From positions 1 through 64,000 of the forward strand of contig CAMDWM010000001.1 of assembly GCA_945878755.1 (NCBI GenBank): a DNA stretch of 64,000 bases, written 5' to 3'. Source of the stretch: UBA953 sp945878755. GTDB lineage: Bacteria > Verrucomicrobiota > Verrucomicrobiia > Opitutales > UBA953. The notes under the pieces are model-generated. The model ran no database searches and was not told where the DNA came from. It saw nothing but the letters and a program-made list of their open reading frames with translations. Every line of letters begins with the position of its first letter. Within the stretch, counting starts at the first letter, position 1. Of this stretch, positions 34,106-41,585 are shown piece by piece. The position numbers were made by a program, and so were the translations under genes.

Positions 34106-35022
34106 AAGACGATCTCCAGCGCAAGGGCACGGTGACCGTGGCAATCAGCCTAACGGTCAATATCTTCTTAGCTGGGCTAAAGCTTATCGTCGGCTTCACG
34201 TGTTTTTCGCAGGCCCTCGTGGCGGACGGGATTCATTCCTTGGTCGATATCGCTGGGGACATCGCCGCGTTAATCGGCCTGCGTTTGGCTCATCTGCCAA
34301 AGGACGAAGACCATCCTTATGGTCATCACCGCTTCTCGACGCTGGCGGCTTTACTCATCTCCTCGCTCGTGCTGCTGTTCTGTCTGGGTTTGGCTTGGCA
34401 GTCGCTGAGTGGACTCGTCTCCGGTGCAGCCGTCAAGAAGCCCGAACTCGCTGCGGCTTGGGTCGCTGGGGCGGCCTTGGTGATTAAGGAAATCTTTTAT
34501 CAGTTTGCCCGGCGCCAAGCTGAGCGCCTCGGCTCGCGCTTGCTCATGGCTAATGCCGCCGACCACCGAGCAGATGCGATTGCTTCGCTCCTCGCCCTCG
34601 TGGCCGTCGTCGTCGCCAACGTCCACCCAGAATGGGTCGCCGTCGATAAAGTCGTCGGGCTCGTCCTGGCGGGTTGGCTCGGTGCCGAAGGTATCCGCCT
34701 CTTCAAGGGCGCCTGCTTGGACCTCATTGATACCGCGCCCGAAGAGGCGGTGCTTAAGGACCTCAGTGAGCACATCTTGGCCGCCCCAGGGGCGAAGGGT
34801 TTCCATGCTTTCCGGGCCCGCCGCTTGGGGGATCGGTTCGAGGTCGATTTTCATCTGCAGGTCGCCGAGACCGCGACGGTCGCCGAAGGCCACGCCATCG
34901 CCGGTCGGATTAAGGCTGATATCCTGCGTTCGCATCCGGAGGTCATTGCCGTTCTGGTGCACGTCGAGCCCGACCAGCCGGAGCACCTTAAGCCCGATGG
35001 GCACCACGGCTTGGCCAACTGA
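34102..35022 (+). CDS. Cation diffusion facilitator (CDF) transporter
   Basis: Proton-coupled efflux of divalent metals such as Zn, Fe, Co or Mn across the inner membrane. The 306-residue protein has six predicted helices; TM2 carries the ligand pair in DGIHSLVDIAGD (H45 and D49) and TM5 the NAADHRADA segment. The C-terminal cytoplasmic ferredoxin-like domain ends the protein with HLQVAETATVAEGHAIAGRI. The combination of HxxxD in TM2 and HxxxD in TM5 is typical of Zn-type CDFs, but specificity needs testing. It is translationally coupled to the preceding gene. Confidence 0.88.
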   Translation: MKDDLQRKGTVTVAISLTVNIFLAGLKLIVGFTCFSQALVADGIHSLVDIAGDIAALIGLRLAHLPKDEDHPYGHHRFSTLAALLISSLVLLFCLGLAWQSLSGLVSGAAVKKPELAAAWVAGAALVIKEIFYQFARRQAERLGSRLLMANAADHRADAIASLLALVAVVVANVHPEWVAVDKVVGLVLAGWLGAEGIRLFKGACLDLIDTAPEEAVLKDLSEHILAAPGAKGFHAFRARRLGDRFEVDFHLQVAETATVAEGHAIAGRIKADILRSHPEVIAVLVHVEPDQPEHLKPDGHHGLAN

Positions 35023-35068
35023 GTTCGGATTGTTTTGATTAGGTCCGGCTCTCGGCTATCACCTAGGC

Positions 35069-36472
35069 ATGCCCCGTTTTCTTCTCCTTGCCCTTTGGGC
35101 TTTGGCGGCCACTGCCCAAGCGGCTAAGTCGCCCAATATCGTCTTCATCTTCGCCGATGACCACCGCGCGGATACGATTGCGGCTTTGGGTAATGCGCAC
35201 ATCAAGACCCCGAACCTTGACCGCCTCGTGCAGCGTGGGCTGTCTTTTACGCGCGCCTATATGCAGGGCGGTAATAATGGCGCCACCTGCGTGCCTTCCC
35301 GCGCAATGCTGATGTCGGGTCGACCCTATTTTCACGTCGACGAAAAGCTCATGCGCGATGAGACCTGGCCGCATGCCTTTGGGGAGGCTGGCTATGCGAC
35401 CTTCGCCGCAGGGAAGTGGCATAATGGGGCCGCTTCCGTCGGACGCTCTTTCCAAGCGGCGAAGTCGATGTACATCGGCGGAATGACAAATCCGCTGAAG
35501 GCACAGGTCTGTGATCTCCTGCCGACGGGTAAGATGGGCCCCGAGCGCCTTTCGCCGAAGCACCTCTGCGAGGAAGCGACGGATGAGGTCCTGGCCTTCC
35601 TGAAGGCTCAAGAAGGCACTAAGCCTTTCTATGCTTACCTGGCTTTCGATGGTCCGCATGACCCGCATATCGTGCCTGACGGTTTTCCGGTGACCTACGA
35701 CCCCGCCAAGATTCCTTTGCCGGCTAACTTCCTGCCGCAGCATCCTTTCAATAACGGTGACATGACGCTCCGGGATGAACTGCTCCTGCCTTGGCCCCGG
35801 CAGCCTGCCGCTATCCAACAGATGCTCGCAGACTACTATCGCTATATCAGTTACTTGGACCTGCAGATTGGTCGCATCCTCGATGCCGTCGAAGCCTCGC
35901 CGCAGGCGGCGAACACCGTGATCGTTTTTGCGGCGGATTCTGGCGTAGCCCGTGGCTCCCACGGCCTCATCGGTAAGCAGAATCTCTACGAACATTCCAT
36001 GCGCGTGCCCCTCATCATCGCCGGCCCGGGCGTACCCAAGGGCCAGCGGACCGATGCCCTGTGTTACCTTTTTGATGTGCTACCGACGCTCGGTAAGGTC
36101 TGTGGAGTGGCGGCCCCTAAGACCAGTGAGGGCCGCGAGTTCAGTGCACTCTTCGCCGCCCCCGCGTCGGCCCACCGTTCACAACTTTTCTTTGGCTACC
36201 GCAATATCCAGCGAGCCTTAAGCGATGGTCGCTGGAAGCTCATCCGCTACCCCCAAGTCGACCGGACCCAGCTCTTTGACCTCCATGCCGACCCGTTTGA
36301 GATTACTGACCTCTCGGCCAAGCCAGAGCACGCGGCGCGCGTTGCCGACCTGCTGGCGCGTCTGGCCGAAGAGCAGAAGGCCGTGGGCGACCCTTTACCC
36401 TTGGTCGTGGCCAAGCCGCAACCTGCGGACTGGGTGCCTCCGAACAAGCAACCCAAGTCCGAGAAGAAGTAA
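35069..36472 (+). CDS. Secreted sulfatase (type I, formylglycine-dependent)
   Basis: Hydrolyses sulfate esters, typically of polysaccharides. The 467-residue exported protein begins with a signal peptide (MPRFLLLALWALAATAQAA), then PNIVFIFADDHRAD (metal-binding Asp pair) and the sulfatase signature with formylglycine Cys74: CVPSRAMLMSGR. Further motifs are YLAFDGPHDPHIVP, FAADSGVARGSHGLIGKQN (second metal site) and the C-terminal FDLHADPFEITDLS. Marine and freshwater Verrucomicrobiota carry many such enzymes for fucoidan, carrageenan or ulvan-like substrates. Here it stands alone; the maturase is not in the window. Confidence 0.92.
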   Translation: MPRFLLLALWALAATAQAAKSPNIVFIFADDHRADTIAALGNAHIKTPNLDRLVQRGLSFTRAYMQGGNNGATCVPSRAMLMSGRPYFHVDEKLMRDETWPHAFGEAGYATFAAGKWHNGAASVGRSFQAAKSMYIGGMTNPLKAQVCDLLPTGKMGPERLSPKHLCEEATDEVLAFLKAQEGTKPFYAYLAFDGPHDPHIVPDGFPVTYDPAKIPLPANFLPQHPFNNGDMTLRDELLLPWPRQPAAIQQMLADYYRYISYLDLQIGRILDAVEASPQAANTVIVFAADSGVARGSHGLIGKQNLYEHSMRVPLIIAGPGVPKGQRTDALCYLFDVLPTLGKVCGVAAPKTSEGREFSALFAAPASAHRSQLFFGYRNIQRALSDGRWKLIRYPQVDRTQLFDLHADPFEITDLSAKPEHAARVADLLARLAEEQKAVGDPLPLVVAKPQPADWVPPNKQPKSEKK

Positions 36473-36488
36473 GCCTAACCGCCTGTCC

Positions 36489-37628
36489 TTAGACGCCCGT
36501 CGCGGTGTAGGACTTCCGACCGTATTTCTTCGCAAGCCATTCTTGCAGTTCTACAAAATCGGGCGGCGGAGCGACTTCAATGGTCAGTGGCTTGCCAGTC
36601 TGCGGGTGGAGCAGGGTTAGGCGGTTCGCATGCAGCATGACGCGTGGCATCGGCCAGCCGTCGTAGGCAGGGTAGTCGAACTTGCCGTAGGTACGGTCGC
36701 CGAGGATGGCGTGACCGATGTGCGACAAGTGGACGCGGATCTGGTGGGTGCGCCCCGTGTGCGGGAAGGTGCGAAGAAGCGCGGCATGGGCACCGAACTT
36801 CTCTTCGACGCGCCAATCGGTGATGGCCTCGCGGCCGTCTTCGCGGACGGCCATGCGCACGCGGACGGTACGGTGGCGGTCGATCTTGGCGTTGACACTA
36901 CCGCCGAGCAGGCGCGGGCACTTGTCGACCAACGAAAGGTATTCCTTTTGGGCCGTGCGCTGAGAGAATTGTTCGACGAGGTTGTGATAGGCCTTGTCGG
37001 TTTTCGCGAGGACGATGACGCCGGAGGTCTCGCGGTCGAGGCGGTGAACTACGCCGGGGCGCGGGGCGCCGCCAGCCGGGGCTAGTTTACCCTTGGTGTG
37101 ATAGAGCAGGCCGTGGACCACCGAAAGCTCGTCGGAGCCTTGGACTGGATGCGTCAGTAGGCCGGAGGGCTTGTTGATCGCAATGAGGTGGGCGTCTTCG
37201 AAGAGGACTTCCAACTTCATCTTCACCGCCGTGGCTGTCGGTTCTTCGGGCGCTGGAAGTTCGATGACGATTTGGTCGCCGGGGTTCAGGACGGTGCGAC
37301 GGTCGATGGGCTTACCGCCCAAGGTGATCAGGCCGAGGTCGAGTGCCCGCTGGACGCGGGAGCGGCTGACGCCTTCCATGAGGCCGGAGACGATTTTGTC
37401 GGCGCGGGCGGCCGGCTGTTCGTCGGAGACACGCACCTTGAACTTTTCGTTCGGCTTGGCCTCCGTAGCGGGCGCCCGGCGTTCCGGGTCACGGGAGGCC
37501 CGGGTGGTGCGACGCGGTTCCGGCTGCGCCCTTGGCGCGGCCTTGCGGGTTTGCGCTTTGTTCGCGCTGATAGGCTTGATCGAACCGGGGGAGGGCTTCG
37601 AGGGCGTCTTATGCTTAGACTTGGCCAT
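36489..37628 (-). CDS. rluD: RluD-type 23S rRNA pseudouridine synthase
   Basis: Makes pseudouridines in 23S rRNA helix 69 if it is RluD, or at another site if RluA/C. The 379-residue protein has a lysine- and proline-rich N-terminal extension of about 65 residues, an S4 domain (about 75-120) and the catalytic domain with GVVHRLDRETSGVIVLAKT, catalytic Asp198, followed by HTGRTHQIRVHL and LGDRTYG. The basic extension is longer than in most RluD and may bind RNA. Its stop faces the sulfatase gene, and the next upstream gene on this strand ends 1 bp away. Confidence 0.9.
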   Translation of the reverse strand: MAKSKHKTPSKPSPGSIKPISANKAQTRKAAPRAQPEPRRTTRASRDPERRAPATEAKPNEKFKVRVSDEQPAARADKIVSGLMEGVSRSRVQRALDLGLITLGGKPIDRRTVLNPGDQIVIELPAPEEPTATAVKMKLEVLFEDAHLIAINKPSGLLTHPVQGSDELSVVHGLLYHTKGKLAPAGGAPRPGVVHRLDRETSGVIVLAKTDKAYHNLVEQFSQRTAQKEYLSLVDKCPRLLGGSVNAKIDRHRTVRVRMAVREDGREAITDWRVEEKFGAHAALLRTFPHTGRTHQIRVHLSHIGHAILGDRTYGKFDYPAYDGWPMPRVMLHANRLTLLHPQTGKPLTIEVAPPPDFVELQEWLAKKYGRKSYTATGV

Positions 37629-37629
37629 C

Positions 37630-38748
37630 TTAGCGTTTTTTGCCGAGGAGGTACTCAGGATTCAATTTTTGGAGGGCTTTAGGCACGAAGATACCATCCT
37701 TACGGATGACCTTCCCGTCAAAGCGGATTTCACCGCCACCGTATTCTGGGCGCTGAATGCAGACCATATCCCAGTGAATCGAGGACTTATTGCCGTTGTC
37801 CGTGGTCTCGTAGCACTTGCCAGGGGTGAAGTGGAAGGAGCCAGCAATCTTCTCGTCGAAGAGAATATCCTGCATGGGGTTGAGGATGTGCGGGTTGAAG
37901 CCGATGGCGAATTCACCGATGTAGCGGCCCCCGACGTCGGTATCGAGGATTTCGTTGAGGCGCTTCGTGTTGTTCGCGGTGGCTTCGACAATCTTCCCCT
38001 TTTTGAAGACGAGCCGGATGTTCTCGAAGGACACACCCTGGTAGATGGTCGGGCAGTTGTACTGCAGCACGCCGTTGACGGAGTCGCGGATTGGCGCCGT
38101 GAAGACCTCGCCGTCGGGGATGTTGTATTCGCCGCCACAGGGGATGGCGTTCATACCCTTAATGTTAAACTTAAGGTCAGTGCCGGGGCCCGTGATCTGT
38201 ACTTCGTCGGTGGCCATCATCGCCTGTTTAAGGGCTTCCATGCCGGGGATCATGCGTGCGTAGTCGAGCGTGCAGACGCGGAAGTAGAAGTCTTCGAAGG
38301 CCTCGGTGCTCAGCTTGGCCTGCTGTGCCATGGAGGACGTCGGCCAGCGGAGCACAACCCACTTCGTCTTGTTGACGCGCCAGTCCATGAGCGGCCGGAC
38401 GGTTTCGCCGAGGAGGCGGGCGCGGTCGGCGGGGACATCGCTGGACTCAAAGATATTGTTGGCCCCACGGACGGCGATGTAGGCGTGCATCTTCTTCATG
38501 CGGGCGAGTTCGTGGTCGGCGAAGAGCTTAAATTGCTCGGCATTGCCTGCGCGGGTCATCTCGCGGGAGACGCGGGCCTGCTGGATGTTCACCATCGGTA
38601 CCGCCCCGTGCTTCCGGACGGAGCGGATGAGGGCGATGACGAAATCCTCAGGGGTTTCAGCGACATCGATGAGGACTTTCTCGCCCTTTTTAAGGCGGGT
38701 CGAGAAGCCACAGAGGACGTCAGCCAGTTGGGCGTAGCGCGAATCCAT
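37630..38748 (-). CDS. Aminopeptidase T (M29 family metallopeptidase)
   Basis: A 372-residue M29-type aminopeptidase (AmpS/PepS/AmpT). Metal-ligand-bearing segments are visible: GGEYNIPDGEVFTAPIRD, IGEFAIGFNP, and the H and D of GNKSSIHWDMVCIQ. The catalytic Glu is expected in the first. M29 enzymes are cobalt-, zinc- or magnesium-dependent and cytoplasmic. ATG 38748 gives the conserved N-terminus; the longer open frame upstream reads through a spacer and the opposite-strand TPR-like gene. It is likely co-transcribed with rluD. Confidence 0.88.
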   Translation of the reverse strand: MDSRYAQLADVLCGFSTRLKKGEKVLIDVAETPEDFVIALIRSVRKHGAVPMVNIQQARVSREMTRAGNAEQFKLFADHELARMKKMHAYIAVRGANNIFESSDVPADRARLLGETVRPLMDWRVNKTKWVVLRWPTSSMAQQAKLSTEAFEDFYFRVCTLDYARMIPGMEALKQAMMATDEVQITGPGTDLKFNIKGMNAIPCGGEYNIPDGEVFTAPIRDSVNGVLQYNCPTIYQGVSFENIRLVFKKGKIVEATANNTKRLNEILDTDVGGRYIGEFAIGFNPHILNPMQDILFDEKIAGSFHFTPGKCYETTDNGNKSSIHWDMVCIQRPEYGGGEIRFDGKVIRKDGIFVPKALQKLNPEYLLGKKR

Positions 38749-38783
38749 ATTGAGGCGACACTTGCGACCCTTCGCCTTATTTC

Positions 38784-38804
38784 CAAGCGTGAAAGCCACG
38801 CTTG
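38784..38804. repeat. 8-bp-arm inverted repeat in a divergent spacer
   Basis: CAAGCGTG (38784-38791) and CACGCTTG (38797-38804), loop AAAGC, lie between the M29 aminopeptidase and the TPR-like gene. The dyad is a possible operator or hairpin near the 5' ends of both genes. Confidence 0.45.
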
Positions 38805-38836
38805 CACGAATCGTCCTCACGGCCAAGTTGAGTGCC

Positions 38837-39214
38837 ATGGAATCCGCCAGCTCGATGGAACGCGCCCAAGCCCTCAGTGCGGAAGCCTCATTTGACTTCG
38901 CGGTGGGCGACGAAGCGGCGGCTTTAGTCAAGTTGGCAACGGCGGTGCAGCTCGAGCCAGCCTGCTTCGAAGCTTGGCTGGCCAAGGCCGAGGTCCATTT
39001 CGCCCTGCGCCAGCTGGATGATGCCTTGCAGGCCGGGGAGGTCGCCTTGGCGCTTCGGGCCAAGGACATCCATGTGCACACTTCGCTCTCTCGCATTTGG
39101 ATGGAGCGTGGCGATAAGCCCAAGGCCGAGCACCATGGCGCCCAGGCGAGGTTGCTGGGGTGGGGTGACCAACTGAAGCAGCCCGAGGGTGGTTTGCCGG
39201 GCGAGATCGGCTAG
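38837..39214 (+). CDS. Small tetratricopeptide-like protein
   Basis: A 125-residue protein of about three helix pairs with TPR-type spacing and residues: RAQALSAEASFDFAVGDEAAALVKL, VQLEPACFEAWLAKAEVHFALRQ and DDALQAGEVALALRAKD, each with small residues and aromatic/Leu positions as in TPRs. There is no signal peptide. ATG 38837 is chosen; ATG 38855 is also in frame. It precedes the groES promoter region by about 200 bp and is divergent from an aminopeptidase. The binding partner is unknown. Confidence 0.6.
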   Translation: MESASSMERAQALSAEASFDFAVGDEAAALVKLATAVQLEPACFEAWLAKAEVHFALRQLDDALQAGEVALALRAKDIHVHTSLSRIWMERGDKPKAEHHGAQARLLGWGDQLKQPEGGLPGEIG

Positions 39215-39272
39215 CCAGGGGCTAGGGGAGGGCAGATTGGTCAATTGTCTCACCCCCTGCGACAGGCTGTCC

Positions 39273-39327
39273 CTTGAAAAAGAGGGAACAAGGCCCTCCA
39301 AAGGGGGTCAAGACCTAGTCGACCCCC
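39273..39327 (+). promoter_or_regulatory. Candidate heat-shock promoter and inverted repeat upstream of groES
   Basis: CTTGAAA (39273-39279) matches the sigma-32 -35 consensus; 14 bp later CCCTCC (39294-39299) is a weak match to its -10 element. Directly downstream the perfect 7-bp inverted repeat GGGGGTC (39303-39309) / GACCCCC (39321-39327), 11-bp centre, could be an operator. No CIRCE element (TTAGCACTC-N9-GAGTGCTAA) was found in the spacer. Confidence 0.35.
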
Positions 39328-39429
39328 GAAAAGCCCCTTAATCGGTTGCTAAACCCCGCCAAAACCATTTTGGCATCTGTTCTGCAAATTTCATTCGCCC
39401 CCTCAGGGCAAACTCTACCCAAACACACT

Positions 39430-39735
39430 ATGGCCAAAAATACCAAAATCACCGTAAAGCCCCTCGCAGATCGCGTGCTCGTGCAGCGCATCGAGGAAGC
39501 TGAAGAAATCAAGGGCGGCATCATCATCCCTGACTCCGCCAAGGAGAAGCCACAGGAAGCCAAGGTCGTTGCCCTCGGTACCGGTGCCGTCGACAAGGAC
39601 GGCAAGAAGATCCCCTTCTCCGTAAAGGTTGGCGATAAGGTTCTCATCGGCAAGTACGCCGGTTCGGAAGTGAAGCTGAACGATGAGATCTACCTCCTCC
39701 TCCGCGAAGAAGAAGTCCTCGCCGTCATCGAATAA
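39430..39735 (+). CDS. groES: Co-chaperonin GroES (Cpn10)
   Basis: Heptameric lid of the GroEL folding cage. The 101-residue protein has the standard order: VKPLADRVLVQRIEEAEEIKGG, IIIPDSAKEKP (mobile loop), KVVALGTGAVDKDGKKIPFSVKVGDKVLIGKYAG, and VKLNDEIYLLLREEEVLAVI. ATG 39430 is preceded by CA-rich sequence without a Shine-Dalgarno site. groEL follows after 36 bp. Confidence 0.97.
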   Translation: MAKNTKITVKPLADRVLVQRIEEAEEIKGGIIIPDSAKEKPQEAKVVALGTGAVDKDGKKIPFSVKVGDKVLIGKYAGSEVKLNDEIYLLLREEEVLAVIE

Positions 39736-39771
39736 TACCCCTCTACCCAACCCTCTCAAACCACATCCACT

Positions 39772-41397
39772 ATGTCTAAGAAGCAAATCCTGTTCGATGA
39801 AGCCGCTCGCCGCAAGGTCCTGAACGGCGTCTCCATCCTAGCCCGCGCGGTCAAGGTCACCCTCGGTCCGAAGGGCCGCAACGTGATGATCGATAAGAAA
39901 TTCGGTGCGCCGAAGGTCACCAAGGACGGTGTCACGGTCGCCAAGGAAATCGAATTGAGCGACCCCTATGAGAACATGGGCGCCCAGATGGTGCGTGAAG
40001 TCGCCTCCAAGACCGCCGATAAGTGCGGCGACGGCACCACCACCGCCACCGTGCTCGGTGAAGCCATCTACAAGGAAGGTCTTCGTTACGTCGCCGCTGG
40101 CGCTAACCCCATCTTCGTGAAGCGCGGCATCGACAAGGCCACCGAGGCCGTCGTCAAGGAACTCGCTAACATCTCGAAGAAGATCAAGACCCGCGAAGAA
40201 ATCAAGCAGGTCGCGACCGTCTCGGCTAACTGGGATTCCTCCATCGGTGACATCATCGCCGAGGCCATGGACCGCGTCGGCAAGGATGGCACCATCACCG
40301 TCGAAGAAGCCAAGACCATTGAGACCACCCTCGACGTCGTCGAAGGCATGCAGTTCGACAAGGGTTACCTCTCGCCTTACTTCGCGACCAACGCTGAGAC
40401 GCTGGAAGCCATTATCGAAGATGCCTACGTCCTGCTGTACGAGAAGAAGGTTTCCTCGATGAAGGACCTCCTCCCAATCCTCCAGGAAGTTGCTAAGGCC
40501 GGTAAGCCTCTCCTCATCATCTCCGAAGAAGTCGAAGGCGAAGCCCTCGCGACCCTCGTTGTGAACCGCCTCCGCGGCACGATCAACGTTTGCGCCGTTA
40601 AGGCCCCTGGCTTCGGCGACCGCCGCAAGGCTATGATGGAAGACATCGCCGTCCTCACCGGTGGCCGCTTCATCACGGAAGACCTCGGGATCAAACTCGA
40701 GTCCGTCAAGATTGCCGACCTCGGCCGTGCTAAACGCATCGTCGTCGATAAGGACAACACCACGATCATCCAAGGCGCCGGTAAGTCCGCCGACATCCAA
40801 GGTCGCGTGAAGCTCATCCGTCGCCAAATCGACGAAACCACCTCCGACTACGATAAGGAAAAGCTCCAGGAACGCTTGGCCAAGCTGGCCGGCGGCGTTG
40901 CCGTCATCCACGTGGGTGCTGCGACCGAAACCGAACTGAAGGAAAAGAAGGACCGCGTCGACGACGCTCTGCACGCTACGCGCGCCGCCGTTGAAGAAGG
41001 TATCGTCCCTGGTGGTGGCGTTGCGCTGCTCCGTACGGTCAAGGCCATCGATGGCGTGATCAACACCCTCGTTGGTGACGAGAAGATCGGTGCCCAGATC
41101 GTCCGCAAGGCGATTGAAGAGCCGCTCCGCACGCTCTGTTCTAACGCAGGGGTCGAAGGTTCCCACATCGTTCAGGAAGTCCTCCTGAAGCACAAGGGCG
41201 CCCACGGCTACAACGTGGCTACGGGTGTCTACCAAGACCTCGTCGCCGCTGGCGTCGTCGACCCAACCAAGGTCACGCGCACCGCGATCACCAACGCTTC
41301 CTCCGTCGCCGGCCTGTTGCTCACCACGGAATGTCTTATCACGGACGTTCCTGAAGACAACAAGCCTTCGGCAGGCGGCGACCACCACGACCACTGA
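39772..41397 (+). CDS. groEL: Chaperonin GroEL (Cpn60)
   Basis: ATP-driven folding chamber for newly made proteins. The 541 residues keep all the landmarks: VTLGPKGRNVMID, DGVTVAKEIEL, the nucleotide site CGDGTTTATVL, the apical-domain segment KAPGFGDRRKAMMEDIAVLTGG and GIVPGGGVALLR. The C-terminus is unusual: after the body comes KPSAGGDHHDH instead of the Gly-Gly-Met repeats of E. coli GroEL. This matters for the cavity floor. Start ATG 39772 again has a CA-rich SD-less leader, and a strong terminator follows. Confidence 0.97.
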   Translation: MSKKQILFDEAARRKVLNGVSILARAVKVTLGPKGRNVMIDKKFGAPKVTKDGVTVAKEIELSDPYENMGAQMVREVASKTADKCGDGTTTATVLGEAIYKEGLRYVAAGANPIFVKRGIDKATEAVVKELANISKKIKTREEIKQVATVSANWDSSIGDIIAEAMDRVGKDGTITVEEAKTIETTLDVVEGMQFDKGYLSPYFATNAETLEAIIEDAYVLLYEKKVSSMKDLLPILQEVAKAGKPLLIISEEVEGEALATLVVNRLRGTINVCAVKAPGFGDRRKAMMEDIAVLTGGRFITEDLGIKLESVKIADLGRAKRIVVDKDNTTIIQGAGKSADIQGRVKLIRRQIDETTSDYDKEKLQERLAKLAGGVAVIHVGAATETELKEKKDRVDDALHATRAAVEEGIVPGGGVALLRTVKAIDGVINTLVGDEKIGAQIVRKAIEEPLRTLCSNAGVEGSHIVQEVLLKHKGAHGYNVATGVYQDLVAAGVVDPTKVTRTAITNASSVAGLLLTTECLITDVPEDNKPSAGGDHHDH

Positions 41398-41419
41398 GGT
41401 CGTTGAGGTTCGCTCTACG

Positions 41420-41447
41420 AACGGCGCCCACTGGGCGCCGTTTTTTT
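41420..41447 (+). terminator. Rho-independent terminator after groEL
   Basis: AACGGCGCCC (41420-41429) pairs with GGGCGCCGTT (41433-41442), loop ACT, followed by a run of T to 41447. Confidence 0.9.
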
Positions 41448-41468
41448 GTGCCTAGCACCCAGTGGGGC

Positions 41469-41532
41469 ACGGCGTGCTTTGGTATTTTTACGCCAAAGTG
41501 CTGGGGTTTGCCCGACAAAAGCACGCCGTTTT
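41469..41532 (+). promoter_or_regulatory. Long-arm hairpin with T-rich tail in the leader of the haem protein
   Basis: A 12-bp perfect inverted repeat, ACGGCGTGCTTT (41469-41480) with AAAGCACGCCGT (41518-41529), is followed by TTTAATT. Its 37-nt loop contains a competing hairpin: CTTTGG (41477-41482) with CCAAAG (41493-41498) reuses the 3' end of the first arm. The two are mutually exclusive. It sits between the groEL terminator and the PVC haem protein. It may be a second terminator or an attenuator; I cannot decide. Confidence 0.45.
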
Positions 41533-41585
41533 AATTCTCCGGGTTGCCCTCTCCCGCCAAAGGGATTGTTTCGAGTCCTTCCCCC

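Noticed and set aside
37171..38895. A 574-codon open frame opposite rluD and the aminopeptidase
   Set aside because: Antisense shadow spanning two real genes.
39215..39429. CIRCE element expected before groESL
   Set aside because: No TTAGCACTC-N9-GAGTGCTAA or near match found in the spacer.
39838..41394. A 518-codon open frame opposite groEL
   Set aside because: Antisense shadow of groEL; composition is acidic/Gly-rich in a pattern expected from the reverse of biased codons.
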